64,000 bases of DNA from Stichopus chloronotus (Eukaryota; Echinodermata; Holothuroidea; Aspidochirotida; Stichopodidae). The notes beneath the pieces were generated by a model, which was not told where the DNA came from, searched no databases, and saw only the letters and a list, made by a program, of their open reading frames with translations. Positions 1 to 13,499 of this stretch are shown here, piece by piece. Numbering within the stretch: the stretch's first letter is position 1; each line of letters begins with the position of its first letter. Made by a program: the position numbers and the translations under genes. Location: positions 16,911,990 to 16,975,989 of the forward strand of contig CM037850.1 in NCBI GenBank assembly GCA_021234535.1, given 5' to 3'.

Positions 1-18
1 GCTCCGGACAGTAGAACG

Positions 19-740
19 TCAATAGGAACTTAGATACAGTTTACCAAGATTATACCTGAAAGATCTTAAACTACGACTGTCCATTACTTTCTTGGCCAGG
101 GTATTCCAAAGATTAATGGCACGATGCCGAAGGCTCAACTGAGAACGGGATATGCAACTTACAGTATATAGAAGAGCTGAGGATAACGTGTGTTGTAATT
201 GTAACCATGAGTGCTAGTTGTGAAAAAGTTTGAGAAGGCGTGTGGTAACAGGTTGTGGGTAAAGCGATAGGTGAATGAAGCTATTCCTACATTGATAATG
301 TCGTTAAGTTTAAGTAAGTTCAACATTTTGAAGAGAGGATCGGTGTGATCACGTGGACCACAGTGACAAATATGTCGAACAGCCCTTTTCTGTAAAAGAA
401 CAAGACTATTTAAGTATGACTTATTGGTACTAGACCACACAGTACTGCAATAAGTGAAATGTGGATAAACTAAAGTACAAGGTACGTAGGACACTTCTGG
501 GGAGAATGTATTTGAGCCTACCAATATAACTGACCCCTTTTGCAACATGGGAGGATAAGTAGTGAATATGCTCATGCCAGGTTAGTTTGGAGTCAATAAT
601 TACTCCCAAGAATTTAATTTTATTAACTAAGTCAAGTTTGTCACCATTAATATTTATGTTAAAATTGTGATGATTGTTACACTTATAGCCATTAAAAACT
701 ATAAACTTTGTTTTACTAATCAAAGCTTTAACTAATTCAC
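19..740 (-). mobile_element. LINE (CR1/Jockey-like) ORF2 fragment, reverse-transcriptase C-terminus
   Basis: This is the 3' part of a non-LTR retrotransposon ORF2, read on minus. Visible motifs are SKTKFIVF and KFLGVIIDSKLTWHEHI (the segment just after the RT palm), then TVWSSTNKSYLNSLVLLQKRAVRHIC, a typical LINE post-RT region. Near the end, RHRAINLWNTLAKKV and SLRSFRYNLGKLY precede a stop at 19-21; the LWN..L block is typical of the ORF2 C-terminus. The reading frame changes between these blocks, so the copy is dead. The catalytic FADD region is absent: homology begins just downstream of it, at about 735. The family level (CR1/Jockey clade) is inferred from motif style. Confidence 0.85.
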
Positions 741-1600
741 TACGTCCCCTTCTCTCCTGATTTACATGTGAAGATATGTTTCACTTTAATGTTGAAAACA
801 TGCAACCAGCAATTATTATTGAAAGCAAAGAAACGTTTTTTTTTTCGGTGAAAAGGATCTGGCAATCATATATTTTGCCGCAAACACAGTATTGCCCATT
901 GTTTGCAGCTACAAACTTTGCTGTCATAAAAGTTATGTCAAAGCTTAGATCTTTAACTTACAATTAATATAAGCAATGTAGTAGATGAGCACAACGACAT
1001 TACAAGTGCCTTTGAGTAAGTTCCGTGAAGTACGAAAGTAATTTTTAGAGTAGTTGTAACTTATAATTGCTAGTGTAATAAAATGATCTTTAATTTCGTT
1101 TAAAACTTTTCACAATAAACCACTCAAGAACATATCGCTTTCATTTTAAAAGCAATCGATTCCATATCAAAATAGTAAGCGATTGCATTTTTTTCCCCCT
1201 TTAGTTATTATCAAGTAAATGCACGTTCTTACACGACATTTGACACATAACCTGACGCTTTTCAACTCAGTGAGGAGGGTGTAACCATATTAAAAGAAGC
1301 TTCATGGAATTTTATCAGCAATCAGTAACTCACTGCTGTATACTGCCACAAGATCGACATACCAAAGATATTTTAGTAGTTTCTTAAACAAGTAAAATAT
1401 TATCAAGGTTATCAATGAACGATCACCATTGTGATCGAAATGAATAGGTATGTTCCAACATAACCGCTTACTTCTAACGAAATCGTGCATCCAAAGTGGC
1501 CATTGAGATTTGGCAGCCATTGCCCCTAGCAATGATAGTGTGTAAGTGCCCCGCTGACGCTATAGGGTAAAATAGGCTTTCAACTTTGAGTTGCGGGAGA
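741..1600. other. No gene seen
   Basis: This AT-rich stretch has short ORFs on both strands, but none has splice-flanked or family-like sequence. I see no recognisable repeat. Confidence 0.4.
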
Positions 1601-1610
1601 GGATTAATGG

Positions 1611-2215
1611 ACGAAAAGGATGAAATTTCAATGAGTTATCAGTGAGATTGTATGTCAATAAGGGATTCAGTTGTGGTTTTAATAATTTTCAAGTCTTTTC
1701 CAACATTTCGTAAAGAACATATTGCGTCTTAGTATAATGTGTCTATCAGGCTACAGGATATACAAATTTAATTTTGAACTACCCTGACTTCATCTTGTTT
1801 CATATTCAATTGCAACGCAAACTAACATTTACATATTCATTACATGTCTACATTTCTTCACACTGGATAAGTCTGTTCAATTCATATTTGAATTGAGAAC
1901 ACAAATTACTATATAAACATTTCATTATATATCCACATTCCTTCATTCTGGATAAGTAACATCTGTTATTCGAAAAAGGATGAAAAGATGAAATTTCAAT
2001 GAGTTATCAGTGAGATTGTATGTCAGTATGGGATTCAATTGTGGTTTTAATATTTTTCCACTATTTTCCAACATTTGGCAAAGAACATATTGCGTCTTAG
2101 TATGATGTGTTATCAGGCTAAAGGATACAGAAATTTAGTTTTGAACTGCCTTGACTTCATCTTGTTTCATCTTGTTATACATTCATTATGTACCCACATT
2201 CCTTCCCACTTTATA
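1611..2215. repeat. Direct duplication, two copies ~360 bp apart
   Basis: The sequence from about 1611 (AAGGATGAAATTTCAATGAG) recurs from about 1985 with small differences. Homology continues through GAACATATTGCGTCTTAGTA and ATCAGGCTA to CTTCATCTTGTTTCAT. Between and after the copies, shorter related units (ACATTCCTTC, ACATTTCTTC, each followed by CTGGATAAGT or a variant) suggest an older local tandem repeat. No coding capacity is evident. Confidence 0.75.
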
Positions 2216-2329
2216 AATAAAATGTGTTCAAAGTTGAGTTTAGTGTTAACAATAACGGCCATACATGTATCTGAAAATGCCACAAAACTATATCTACAAA
2301 GAAGAAATATCTCTCGTAGAATGTGACCC

Positions 2330-4450
2330 TGGTAGTTTTGAAATAATACATCAATGCAATTCACTTACCTAAGAATAGATACATAAAAATATGATATTCC
2401 TTATGTCTTGTGATATTTCGTTTTCAAGACTCCGTACATTTTTAAGATAATGACTTCAATAACATTTGAACTTTATAGAAAATATGAGGCCCTCTACTTC
2501 CTTTACAATAGGATACTGCATACACATGTGGCAGCTTCATGTTATGCGTACCAAGATAATACTTTGATTTTATGATAAAAATGACCTTCAAATGTCAGGA
2601 GCATTTATTTCATGTGAACTGTACGCATACCGACATGTATGACTAAAGCTAATAGCTAGTCACATGTCGATGGTATTAGTTGAAGTAATTTCGACATTGC
2701 TTATAGTTTTAGCAAGTAAAGCAAACATAGCGAATAAATTTAAATCTGCCCTTTACTAGCAACGGTATAATTCTCTGTTTGCTACTGCCTTCAAAAAAGT
2801 GTAAACATAATTGATTACACGGCATGCTTACGATGCACAGCATTTTTAGGTATTGTGCATGCGTTATGTACCAATTAAATGGAGGGACAGCTTCATTTAC
2901 TCAGACAGAGAATATACTGTTGCACATGATTGCATCATAGGTAATGTAAATAGTACACGGAAGTAATCCTGCTAAAGGATTATGGGACAGATACAGAAAC
3001 AAAACTCGTACACGTCAATAACTATTTACAAATTACCTAGACGAAAGGGAAAATAAATGTTCATTGTATTATTGAATAAAACAAGTTAATGATTGGATGA
3101 CATAGTTGCATATTGCTTAGGTCTAACTTCCTTTCGTCGAAGTTACTGCATAGTTATTCTATATCGACACGTTACAAATACTGTGAGCATGTGGTGTTTA
3201 TAATTATAGCGTCGTTGTGGCCTCGTTTAAACTTTAAACCACCACTTGCGCCTTCAAATGCTTTTAATTCGTAGCAATTACTTTTTATGACGATCTGATC
3301 TAAACTTTATATATCAAACGAAAACTCATTAAAAAACTTTACAACACTAAATGACCAATACAGATTGATTGACAAGATGTAGTTAATGAAATTCTGTTGC
3401 ACGCATTGAAAGATTTGGTATATACTTCATGTACGCCAACCTCAAACTGACTTGAATAGACACCTTCAAATCCTTTTTTAGTATTTAGTCTATTCATTTC
3501 CCCACTGATGTCTTTTCACCTGGGTTTGAGGTAGGCTTAAATGAAGTATCTCCCAAGACTTTTATGTTAATTTAAAATGACAAAAGCAGTGAGTGACAAC
3601 AAGCAGATAGTGTCAATGTTGTTTTTTGTGAATCTTTCATGATTCAACCATTGCATTGCCTTCTCTCTTCATATGAAAATTCCAAGTACGTTTAACATTC
3701 TATAAAGGATCTTAGCTGAAAAGTTTAGTAAGCATTTGATCCAGTCACAATCATGGTCACTCTTTTCAGAACTTCTCTTCTTACTAATAGATGTGGTCGT
3801 TTCAGATTGGTTACCACTTCTTTCTACCTATTGTCTGATTGCGTTGATCTTCCATTGGTCAGATACGTAATTTTTGAGCAGTATTGTACTAAAACCAAGA
3901 TAAACAACTCTGATAGTTCTGTACACAACAGAGTTAGAAACAATATGGTCTTTTCGTCTGATTCAGTCATTCTTTGGGATCATAAGTGGTGTCAAAGAAA
4001 ACAGTCTGGAAAATATAAAATAAATACGACTTGAAGTGTGTGAAACATTAAGCTTCTGTTTGGGCCCATTTTATGGGACACACGTTGTCAGTGCAAGACA
4101 ACCGTAGAATAAAGGAGTCTCTCATCAAAACCTGGCTCAGTTATAGCTAGTTCTACTTGAATACATATTGAGCTCGATCAGACCACTAAACACTATGCAA
4201 TCGTGAATGAATCTATTCGGATTTTCAGATGTTTTCAATAGAATTTATCTTGGTTGAGAAACAAAAGTTCCTGTTTTTATACAAAGCTCCCCGTGGCAAC
4301 AGCAAATCAGTTGAACTCAATTGATTGTGCTCACTTTGTTGTTAAAATCAAAACTGTACCACTTAATTTTAGATTGCTTGTTTCGATGCTACAAGACAAG
4401 TATTTATACCTTTTCTCAAATTCTGCATATGACTGATGTATGATATATGT
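2330..4450. other. No gene seen
   Basis: About 2.1 kb of AT-rich sequence. The ORFs at 3753-4034 (+) and 4254-4436 (+) have no domain-like sequence and no paired splice sites. Confidence 0.4.
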
Positions 4451-4464
4451 GGCTGTATCTGATT

Positions 4465-5345
4465 TATTAAGTATTGATATGGCCACATAAAACCACATAT
4501 AACTTGATACAAGTACCATCCAGATATGTACAAAAGGACTTGGTATGGCCATATAAAGTCAGTTATAATTTGAAACAAGTGTCATTCGGATATGTATGCA
4601 GAGTTTGATATGTCCATAGAAAGTGGTTTCATGATTTGGTATGGACATAAAAAACCAGCTATAACTTGATAGAAGTGTAATCCAGATTATGCACATATAG
4701 TTTGATATGGCCATATAAAGTCAGATAAAAGTAGATAAAGTGTCATCCAAATACATACACATGGTTCGGTGTGGCCATAAAATACCAGATACAACTTGAT
4801 CCAACTGTCTTCCAGATATGTTTATATGGTGTGATATGCCCATATGTAACGAGATATAACTTGATTGAAGTGTAATCCAGATATGTATATATATGCTTTG
4901 GTATGGCCATATAAAGTCAGATTATAACTCGATAAGCGGTCATATGCATGTGAAGCGGTCATAAGCATGTTATGTATATAAAATTGTATATGGCCATATC
5001 AAGCCATATATTTCTTGACACAGGGGTGTAACATATATACATAAAAAGGTCCATATGACCATATCAAGCTATATGTAACTTGATGAAATACATTGCCAGA
5101 CATCCATATTAAATTTTATTCAGTAGTCATGCGAAGCCAAATATTACTTGATAAAATGTCATGCCAGAGTATAAAACATTCTTTTGGCATTATCAAGCTA
5201 CATATGTTTTGACAAGGAATGAACCAGATTTACATAAAGTTTCATACGGTCATATCAAGCGATCTATCTTTTGGTCACGTATATGTACTAAATGTATATT
5301 AAAAGCTTGAAATGGTCATATCAATAACTTAGGGGATGGTTACGT
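4465..5345. repeat. Diverged tandem array, ~65-bp monomer, about 13 units
   Basis: Units share the core TTTGATATGGCCATATAAAG, then CAGATATAACTTGATA, AAGTGTCATCCAGATATGTA and a variable AT tail. Unit starts are seen near 4474, 4541, 4637, 4703, 4767, 4832, 4899, 4989, 5054, 5117, 5182, 5241 and 5307. The first half matches the core best. In the second half the core changes to GACCATATCAAGCTATAT, so the array has two sub-families. This is a minisatellite or decayed satellite; no ORF spans it. Confidence 0.85.
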
Positions 5346-5540
5346 CAGATAAACATATATACATACAAGTACATACATTTTCTATTTTTTTTTTGGGGGG
5401 GGGGAGGAAAATTCCTCCTGAAACGTGTTCACTCAGAAATGATAATTCTTCATCTGAGTTAGTCAAATCCCCACCCCCTATTAACATTACGCCAGCCGCC
5501 CAACCCACGGGCTATTGTGACCTCGTCCGACCTTCATAAT

Positions 5541-5804
5541 TCAGTTTCCTTCAACGTAGGCAACAGTGGTCGCAATAAACCACGCTGCAAAATAGCCTAT
5601 GGCCCCACATAAGTACCAGGGACAGGCACCATTTCCAACTGCATGTCCCCGATTAAGCACCCACTCCTCAACTCCGATTCCAGCAATGTTGTTTACATTT
5701 TTCATCGTACCCTTTGTGAATACGTCAATTATTTTGGAAAAACCGGGTCTCAATTTCGTCTTCGTTTCAATATTCACAAATATCTCCAAAACCTCCACCG
5801 GCAT
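5541..5804 (-). CDS. Small hypothetical ORF with a hydrophobic C-terminus
   Basis: An 87-codon ORF (ATG to TGA) that I do not recognise. The first half is mixed and charged. The second half contains GIGVEEWVLNRGHAVGN, then ACPWYLCGAIGYFAAWFI and ATTVAYVEGN, which would make one membrane segment. An upstream ATG in a better context (AAAATGACG, just 5' on minus) opens a different frame beginning MTSNGNAGGGFGDICEY and stopping soon after. The true protein could therefore start there, with a one-base shift. It lies immediately after a T/G homopolymer run and could be a processed copy or a fragment of a repeat. Confidence 0.25.
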   Translation of the reverse strand: MPVEVLEIFVNIETKTKLRPGFSKIIDVFTKGTMKNVNNIAGIGVEEWVLNRGHAVGNGACPWYLCGAIGYFAAWFIATTVAYVEGN

Positions 5805-5849
5805 TCCCGTTGCTCGTCATTTTAACGAGCCTAGTCACTCTCTATAAAA

Positions 5850-8800
5850 TCTTAAATGCTGCATTGTAAACATGTAAACCAAGTGCAAATCTACCACCGA
5901 TAGACTAAGGAAAAAAATAGAATGGATTTTTCATATTTGGTCACACACATTTGGTCTCAACAAAGAGCAGTTACACATTACCAATTTCACAAACGGTTGT
6001 TAACAGTCCCTTTTATAAGCCTTTTAATTTTTTTTTCTTCTGGTATCTCTTTTGTTGTAGATAGTAGCTTTGTAAGCCTCTATGCATTTTCTTTGCTCTG
6101 TGGATCCTTTTGCACACTGTTGCATATCGCCTCTAGTTTTGACTGAAGAAGGTTCGAAAGGAAGTTTCGTAGGCCCATATCAATATATCTATTTTGTTTA
6201 AATTTGGTGATTTTTCCTACTCATAGACCTTCTAGGGAAGCTGTGGCCTATACAGAAGTCATCAAATTCAAATCCTTTTGTTGCAACATTCAACTAACAG
6301 ATACGCAAATGATTTGGTAATGTGGGCGGAGTCAGGATTTACAGTCCTGATTTTCTTTTTCCATACTTTTAAGAAGAACAATGTGAGACATTCTTAAAAC
6401 CTGCAACAACATTTTGAAATATTCCCCAAAGGGTAAATAAAATCCAAAATAGATTGTATGCAATTAAAAGTAGAAAGTTTGAAGCATTTTTGATTGTTCA
6501 CTACGAACCAAGTTGCAACTAGCTCTACTTAAATCAGCTCAATCTAACTATTGTAACAAATTTTATCAGAGATGCTCAGATCGGGTTTACATTTGCTGGT
6601 CACGGTCGTGCAAGACTTCTGATGCTTGATGCAAAGCGTGTAATGAACATTGCACTAGCTATTTAACTTTGGTGCTTATACGTGTTCAATGTGCATGACG
6701 CATTTGATGCATCCTAATTCAATCTGACATCTACCTTAGATTTTTATAGGTCTTATATAGCCTTTATCTGCCCAATTTTGAGAACGCCAGATATGAATCC
6801 CATATTTGGTCCATACATGGCTTAGATATATAATTTCATATATGGCCCATGCATGGATTTTGAGTAAAACCAGTGAATGAGCTATACTAAAGTTTTGCAA
6901 CATGTGTGTACTAAGACTTGCATTTTTAGGCTTGACATAAGATATCAAGCACCAACGGCCTGGGTCATTTACATGGATTTGCATCCCCTAGGGAAGTAAT
7001 AGATTCACCGTCTCAAAAGAGACAACGGATAGAAAATGAATTTTAGTTAAGTGATTGTTCTTTTCGCGTGGAGGCAAGAAGTGATTACAGACGTTCTGTA
7101 TATGTGCTGTGTTCAATAAAACTCAAAACCAGTCTACCAAATTATGGTTTGATACAAGTTATAGGACGGAATTCAAAGGGATATTGCTCAACGTCTGTCA
7201 AACTACAGTATGTTTTAAGCATTTAAGTATTATCTTATCGCTATGCTTAGTGTCTCGGGAGGAGACATTGTCCATCGAGCCGTTTTAATCGCAAAATATG
7301 ACACTTAAAAAAGTTCCTTACATACCTTCTGCTAGTAACAGAAACCAGATTAGTTAGTGGGGCTAGTGCTATGCGAAACACACTAGTTGGGAATACCGGG
7401 TGGGGTGAAAGGTGAAATTGGGGCGTCTTATTGAAAATGTGTGAGTGTGTTGTGTGTGTGCGTACAACAAAACTTGTGTCACGATTTTCTGTTACAAGGT
7501 ATGTTCAATTAATTTCAAACATGGTGATAACTTATCTAGCTGTACGATAAAGTATCTCCCTTGATCGATAACATCATAAGCAAAATTTCAAAGTCACAGA
7601 CTATGAAAACAAAGTCGATAATTTTAAGCTTTACTACATATCTGAGTGTCCAAGAAATTTGAAAATATTATTCATTTAAAGCAAAACGACACAATTTTGG
7701 GACAATATTCTCATTTAATCAAACGGTCAAGGGTCAAATGTTCTAAAAACGTCGTCACGGTCGTAAACGGTATGTCAGATTGCAACTTCAACTTGTTGGT
7801 AGACATCTAGGGTATGCCTTGTAGTGTTTAGCCTACCGATGAAGTCAAACGGTCTTAGAGCCCTTTACAGCAAGTCCAGAATGACGGCGCATGTGGATCG
7901 AAGGGAAACTGACGATTTAGCGAAAGACTTTGACGCGAGCAGATGCAAAGATTTGTTCCTTTCTGCAGTGATAGTACATCAGTTCACTCAGTGTAAATTT
8001 AAATATTTAGAACTTCTTCACACCAATCTGAATCACTGTTATACAAGCCAGCTGGCGTTGGGAGAGTATGAAGTACACTTGGACCTAGAAAGCGGGGTAC
8101 AAAATCAGTCATGACAAAAGCTTACTGTACCACTTGTAATGTTGGGTCTTCCCACATTCTCATCACATCTGAACAATAATGAAAGAGAAGACTGGGTGAA
8201 TAGCCTACTTATTATAAGTGTTACAGTCTGCGTGTATAGTTTAATCAAATTCCTACGATATTTAGCACACAGGAATCAACTCTATTTATTATATGAATAC
8301 TTTCCTTTCGTTTCACAGTTTGTGTTTTCCCTTCTGATGTGCTTCAGGTTTATGACGTCTGCCTCTCAAATGCAGACAATTTCGCTCCTCAACTACTGTC
8401 ATTTACAGCTTCCTCCTACTTTTAAATGTTTCGAGTGACTTATCAGTACATCATCTAGAAACTGCCTTAAAATGGCATAAAATGTTAAAAGGAATTTTAC
8501 ATGGCTACATTCAATGGGTATATAATACCTAAACATAAGCAACATTTTTCGTAATAACAGACAAGGTGACACACTCACACATTTCAAAACAAAAATACAT
8601 TTACTAGTGTAAATTACATTGGCAAGTATCAACAACCATTGACAGCATCTACCCTTTGTTAAATCACTGTGACAGAGTGAATTAATGAGGCAGCATTTGA
8701 GGCAATGACGCTACGCAATCGAGAGGCTCGGGGTTTGGTCCATTGGGCCAAAGTGAGATGTCTGAGAGCATACTTAGGTTTGATCTGACCTTGTAATAAA

Positions 8801-9810
8801 AATAAGAAATTTGATTGAAAACATATTGAGTTTGTTTATTCAGAGACAAGTTTCCAATTTGTCTAAAGTTGTAATATATCAACACTGGTTTCTTCCACAA
8901 ACTTGTGTAAATCTTACTAATGTAAGTACAATGACAGTACTCACGTCAAGAAAATCCCTACACATGGACATCGATCAGGATCAAATGAGTGATAAGATTT
9001 CTAACATGCTGATAAATTAGTTGCTTTTCTCTATCAATAGTATCTCGGCCTCGATTCGTGGTTTCTATAGAAAGTGACTCGTCATTTATTCTTTCATTAC
9101 AATATAATACATCAAAACATGCGTGTTCATGCATATTATATGATTTTAAACATAATTTTTGGGTTTTATTTGTAACTGTCACAAATGTCATATTCCTGGC
9201 ACTGTTCTTTCACAGTTTACAATAAGCATTAGTATAATTTTCGCATTTCCCAAGAGCAAGCCATTAAATAATACCAGGCACATTTCCCTCATTCCGTTTG
9301 AGTATCAGTTCACGCAATTGAGATTTGGCTGTATCATATATGGATATACGTTAAAATGTATACATCGGATGGAAAAATGAGGTGAAGTGGGCTGAATTAC
9401 TATTTATTGATAAAATTTCCTCAGTAGAGAACATGACATCAATGCAAATCTTACTGCTTATAGCAGACGTGTTACTGCAATGTTTCGTTGATCGTAACTC
9501 TGATCTAACAAGATTTATGACCTCAGTTCTTCATAAAATAACGGCGTTGCTGTACTCAGTTGCTGTATTATAGAAATTGAAGAAATGGTAGGTACACGAT
9601 TCATCAATTGCTCAAGCCATTATTTTCCTTAAAATAACATGTTATGACCGTGCTTTAAATTTTCAATAGACCTTCTTCCATGCTAGTTGACACATATTTT
9701 GCCTATCGACATGACACGTAATGACCCCTTGCTACGCAGCTTAAGAACGTCTGGACATTGAATACATCATTGGACATACATACACCATGACATGCATCAT
9801 TTCAAATTGA
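5850..9810. other. No gene identified
   Basis: About 4 kb of AT-rich sequence. It includes a short GT-rich run near 7437-7463. The longest ORFs (7824-8114 and 8139-8438, both +) are unremarkable in composition and lack family-like motifs. No splice-consistent exon chain was found. Confidence 0.4.
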
Positions 9811-9813
9811 TGT

Positions 9814-10380
9814 TTAAAAGGATAGTCCAGCCAGAAACTTAGCTTTGATATGTTTAAGAGTAAGTAAATGTGAACCTTATAATAAAACTTCCATTCAGTT
9901 CCCATGCATGGTTCTCGCGATTTTATCAGTTCGAGTTACCCCCTTTGCTACCAACTTGGAACTCGAAGCAAACAGGAGTGACATCATCTCTTCACATTGC
10001 TAAAGAGTCTTTTGTTTTCTTCATTTCAAAATTTATTATTTTGACCTTGAAATCAGTGGGTGGTCTGCCTACATATTGGTTAGGTGAAGGTTACAAAACT
10101 CTCATACCCTCCTACATTCACATTATGATATCACTATACATTGAAGCATTAAATGTTGGTGAATATTTTGAAGAAAAACATAAAATACTTTATCAATGTG
10201 GGGAGATGACATCACTCCTGCTTCCCTCAAGTTAACTATCAGTGACAAATGTGGCAACTTCAGCTGATGATATCTCGGGAACCACACATGGGAATTGAAT
10301 GGAAGTTTCACTGTGTATGATCAGATTCACTTACTCTTCAACATATCAAAGCTATATTCCTGGCTAGACCATCCTTTTAA
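9814..10380. mobile_element. MITE-like inverted-repeat element flanked by TTAA
   Basis: The left end reads TTAAAAGGATAGTCCAGCC. The reverse complement of the right end reads TTAAAAGGATGGTCTAGCC. Similarity continues inward for roughly 190 bp on each side: AGCTTTGATATGTT, AAACTTCCATTCA and CCCATG.TGGTTC occur in both arms. TTAA sits at 9814-9817 and 10377-10380, as expected for a TTAA target-site duplication. The interior has no transposase. This looks like a non-autonomous element of a TTAA-specific family (piggyBac is the best known); the superfamily assignment is inferred. Confidence 0.75.
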
Positions 10381-10389
10381 TGCTGTAAC

Positions 10390-13300
10390 CATTTGGATCA
10401 TCACAGCATGAGGCGATAAAAGTGACCTAAGGCAATGAGGGTTTTCAACATGTATTGAACCTCACTAAAAGAAGTTGAGGTTGAAGGGACAATAAACTAG
10501 AAAAGCGGTTACGAAAATCGTAACCACACTGTTTATGAGTTCGTGTAGAGGGGAAGTTATTTAAGTTCTTTTGTGACCGTCGGTTGGTAGTAGAAGGGGA
10601 ATTTCTATGTTTATTTTTAACAGATAGGGCCACATAACTATATTTAAGAAGATGGAAGCCGTGTCTAGATTCTCCAAATATATTTGTGACAAACTATTGG
10701 AGTCAAAACGTAAAAACGTCGAATACTGTACATGATGCAAATCTTGGGTTGTAGGCTACTAGTATGTAGACCTACTATGCTACAGGTCGCGTTTGGTTGC
10801 AATTACTTCAGAGTTAATGATGACATTCAGCCAAAACTTGAAAGTGATTTTTTTTTTGTCAGTGAGAAACCCAAGGGATGTCATGCTCAGATCCTTAGTG
10901 CTGCTGGCTGTGAACTCTTACTTGTACTTTCACCAGATGTGATCATGTATTCATGTCTGGAGTCATGGTCAGCGGTCACGTGTCCAGGTGCATTTCAACT
11001 ACAAACTGTCCTCTGACTTTCATTTATCATCATAAACTTTGAATATTTTGAAAGAAAATGTCTATTTTACCATACAGTTCTACATACCTTGCTGGATTCA
11101 ACGAGCCAAACAAAACTATGGGAAGCAATAACCCTACTGTCAGCCTGACTTGCTGCATTCTTTATCATACTAGATAACAGTTAAAGACTGTCAAATGCCT
11201 AGAGTCTTGGAAAATTAACATATGATTGAAGCTGTGAGTGGAATATAATGGTTATTAGAACAGTAATTGCTTTCAATGTTTGAAGAAGAAGTACATGAGA
11301 GAATTTATTTTCCGTTTTGCTCTTCGTGTACTGTACTCAATCTAGTGAACTCAGTGCTACTAGTTTCTGCAAGTGTTATGTTTAATATTTTGACAAGCGG
11401 AGACTGAATAGGTCCTATATATTATTATTTTATACAAGAAGCACTTGCTTCACCTTTGTATAGGCTGTGTAGTTTGAATATCATGATACATTGCAGCCTT
11501 CACCTTGGCGGGTAGAGTGGGATATTGTGACATTTCCAAAAGTAAATTCAAAAGATGCAACTATGGCCGGCTACAGTTCCAGTCTGTCGTTTCCCAAATA
11601 TTACTCTCCTTTTCAAATGATTAATATCAATCTTGCTCCAATAGTTATATATGTTAGCTGTATATTAAAACATCTATATATGTGAACGAAAAAGGAAGAA
11701 AAAGGTTATAGCAAAAATAAAACATAATGCAAATAAGTCAAATGTCCAACCAAGTCTAGTCTCTTTTCAGTGTGGCAGGTAGCCTGCTCTTAGGTCCTTA
11801 ATTCACTAGGCTGCTCAGTCACTTGCTTCCGAGCTACGTTTTGGCCTTAGAATAAGGGAGTAGGCTAATGTTAATAACTTTTGTACACCCTTTTTGTCCA
11901 GCTGACTGATCTGCAAAAATATTCCAGTTCATCTTTTCAGTCAACCACTGACCACATGTGAATTAATTTTAAGTGACGAGTTCCTTAAATAAAATCAGTC
12001 ATGCCCCTACTTCGTGCTCAGCCTACCTGCTTCAGAGATAAAAAAAATCTATAGAAACCCCTCCCCATCCAAGTTGTCTGTTTAGTAGAATAAAACATGG
12101 ATGTGCCTTCCTATTTTATATCCAGTAGCCAATCTCCGCTGAACACGAGAGAACTGTTACGAATGGTAGGCTATACAAAACTGCAAATTCATACGAGGGC
12201 GGACTTGTCTTCTTCCCAGAGATGCCGAGTTGTGCTGATGTGTTTAGGCACTTAGTACATGGCGAGTTGTCAGACTTCACAAAGGCACTGAAAAGTGTGA
12301 AGCTGTTTTGTCTTACATGGGAGAATTGTCCATGCCTTTTTGTGCGTGTTCTTTGAACGTTACTCTTTTTAAACTGAAAAACAAATTTAAAACCCTTTCG
12401 ACAATTTCTGTTGACAAGACAAGTTGGACAAAACTTTACTCACTAAAAAACACTTTTTAGGCCAAAATACACATCTAACAAGGACAAATAAATCGTTACG
12501 AATTGGCCGCATCAATTTCTGCCGTACAGTTTGCACACATGTACTCGCTCCCAAGTATGCCCAGAGTGCAAACTATGCTCCGTGGGTACGAATCATCAGA
12601 TGAACATTTCCTGTAGGCCTATATATTACGTACGTGGCATACCGCCATTGCCGTGCCGTTGTTCACGGTACTACTGAAATCGCTACACTACTACGGTTCA
12701 GACGATACAGCTACGCGTTTGCATACTGACAGCTTATACAACAAGTATGCAGAAGCCTTTTATACAAAACAACAGCCGTTTCTTTAAAAGACACCGTTTT
12801 GTGCATCAAAGATATGTAAGTTTTTAATCTTCGAAACAAGGGTTATAGTTATCACAGAGATGTCATACCGGTGACCATGTATGTCACAATTATTTATCAA
12901 AATTCCAGACTTATTAAAGCTGTGTAACTGGAGACAAACTGAACGAAAGAACCTGTCACGTGATTGAAATGCACGAGCAGGAACGCTATACTGTTTATGA
13001 TGACTCATAAACAGTAATAAGTGCATGGGATACGGCATACTTTTGACACTCAAATTTTTGTTAAAGATGCTTTCGTAAGTATTTTGATGTATTTTTAATG
13101 AATCATCAACTGCCATTTTAGAAATCCACAGTTACTATTCCATGCCCATTTGTGAACTGGTGTACGAGCCAAACGTATTCAAGGGATTGGATAACTGCGG
13201 CGGAGATAAGAGTAAACCATGCAACTCTGTGGATTGCCTACTTGTGTTACATCTTCAATGATTGATATACATTTCACAATGATGCACTTGCCTCTCTCAC

Positions 13301-13490
13301 TTTACTTCCTAATACTGACCTGTGATGTAATGCACGTATATAATTGCTTTCGTCGTATATTTCATGTACCGTAACTTCAATTAGTTGTTTCACTTTCGGC
13401 GCAACCGGCGTTGTTAGAAATACAAATGATTGCATTAAAAAACAAATCCCAGACAGAGGACGTCCGGTATTTTGAATTGTCGTGTAAACT
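10390..13490. other. No gene identified; upstream region of receptor gene A
   Basis: About 3.1 kb. An open minus-strand frame at 12784-13116 (110 codons) has no recognisable motif. A fragment near 13212-13235 (GCAACTCTGTGGATTGCC) matches an interspersed repeat seen elsewhere in the window. The promoter of gene A should lie near the 3' end of this stretch, but I cannot place a TATA or initiator with confidence. Confidence 0.35.
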
Positions 13491-13499
13491 CGTAATGTC

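Noticed and set aside
12784..13116. A 110-codon minus ORF upstream of gene A
   Set aside because: No recognisable domain and unremarkable composition; not enough support to call a gene.
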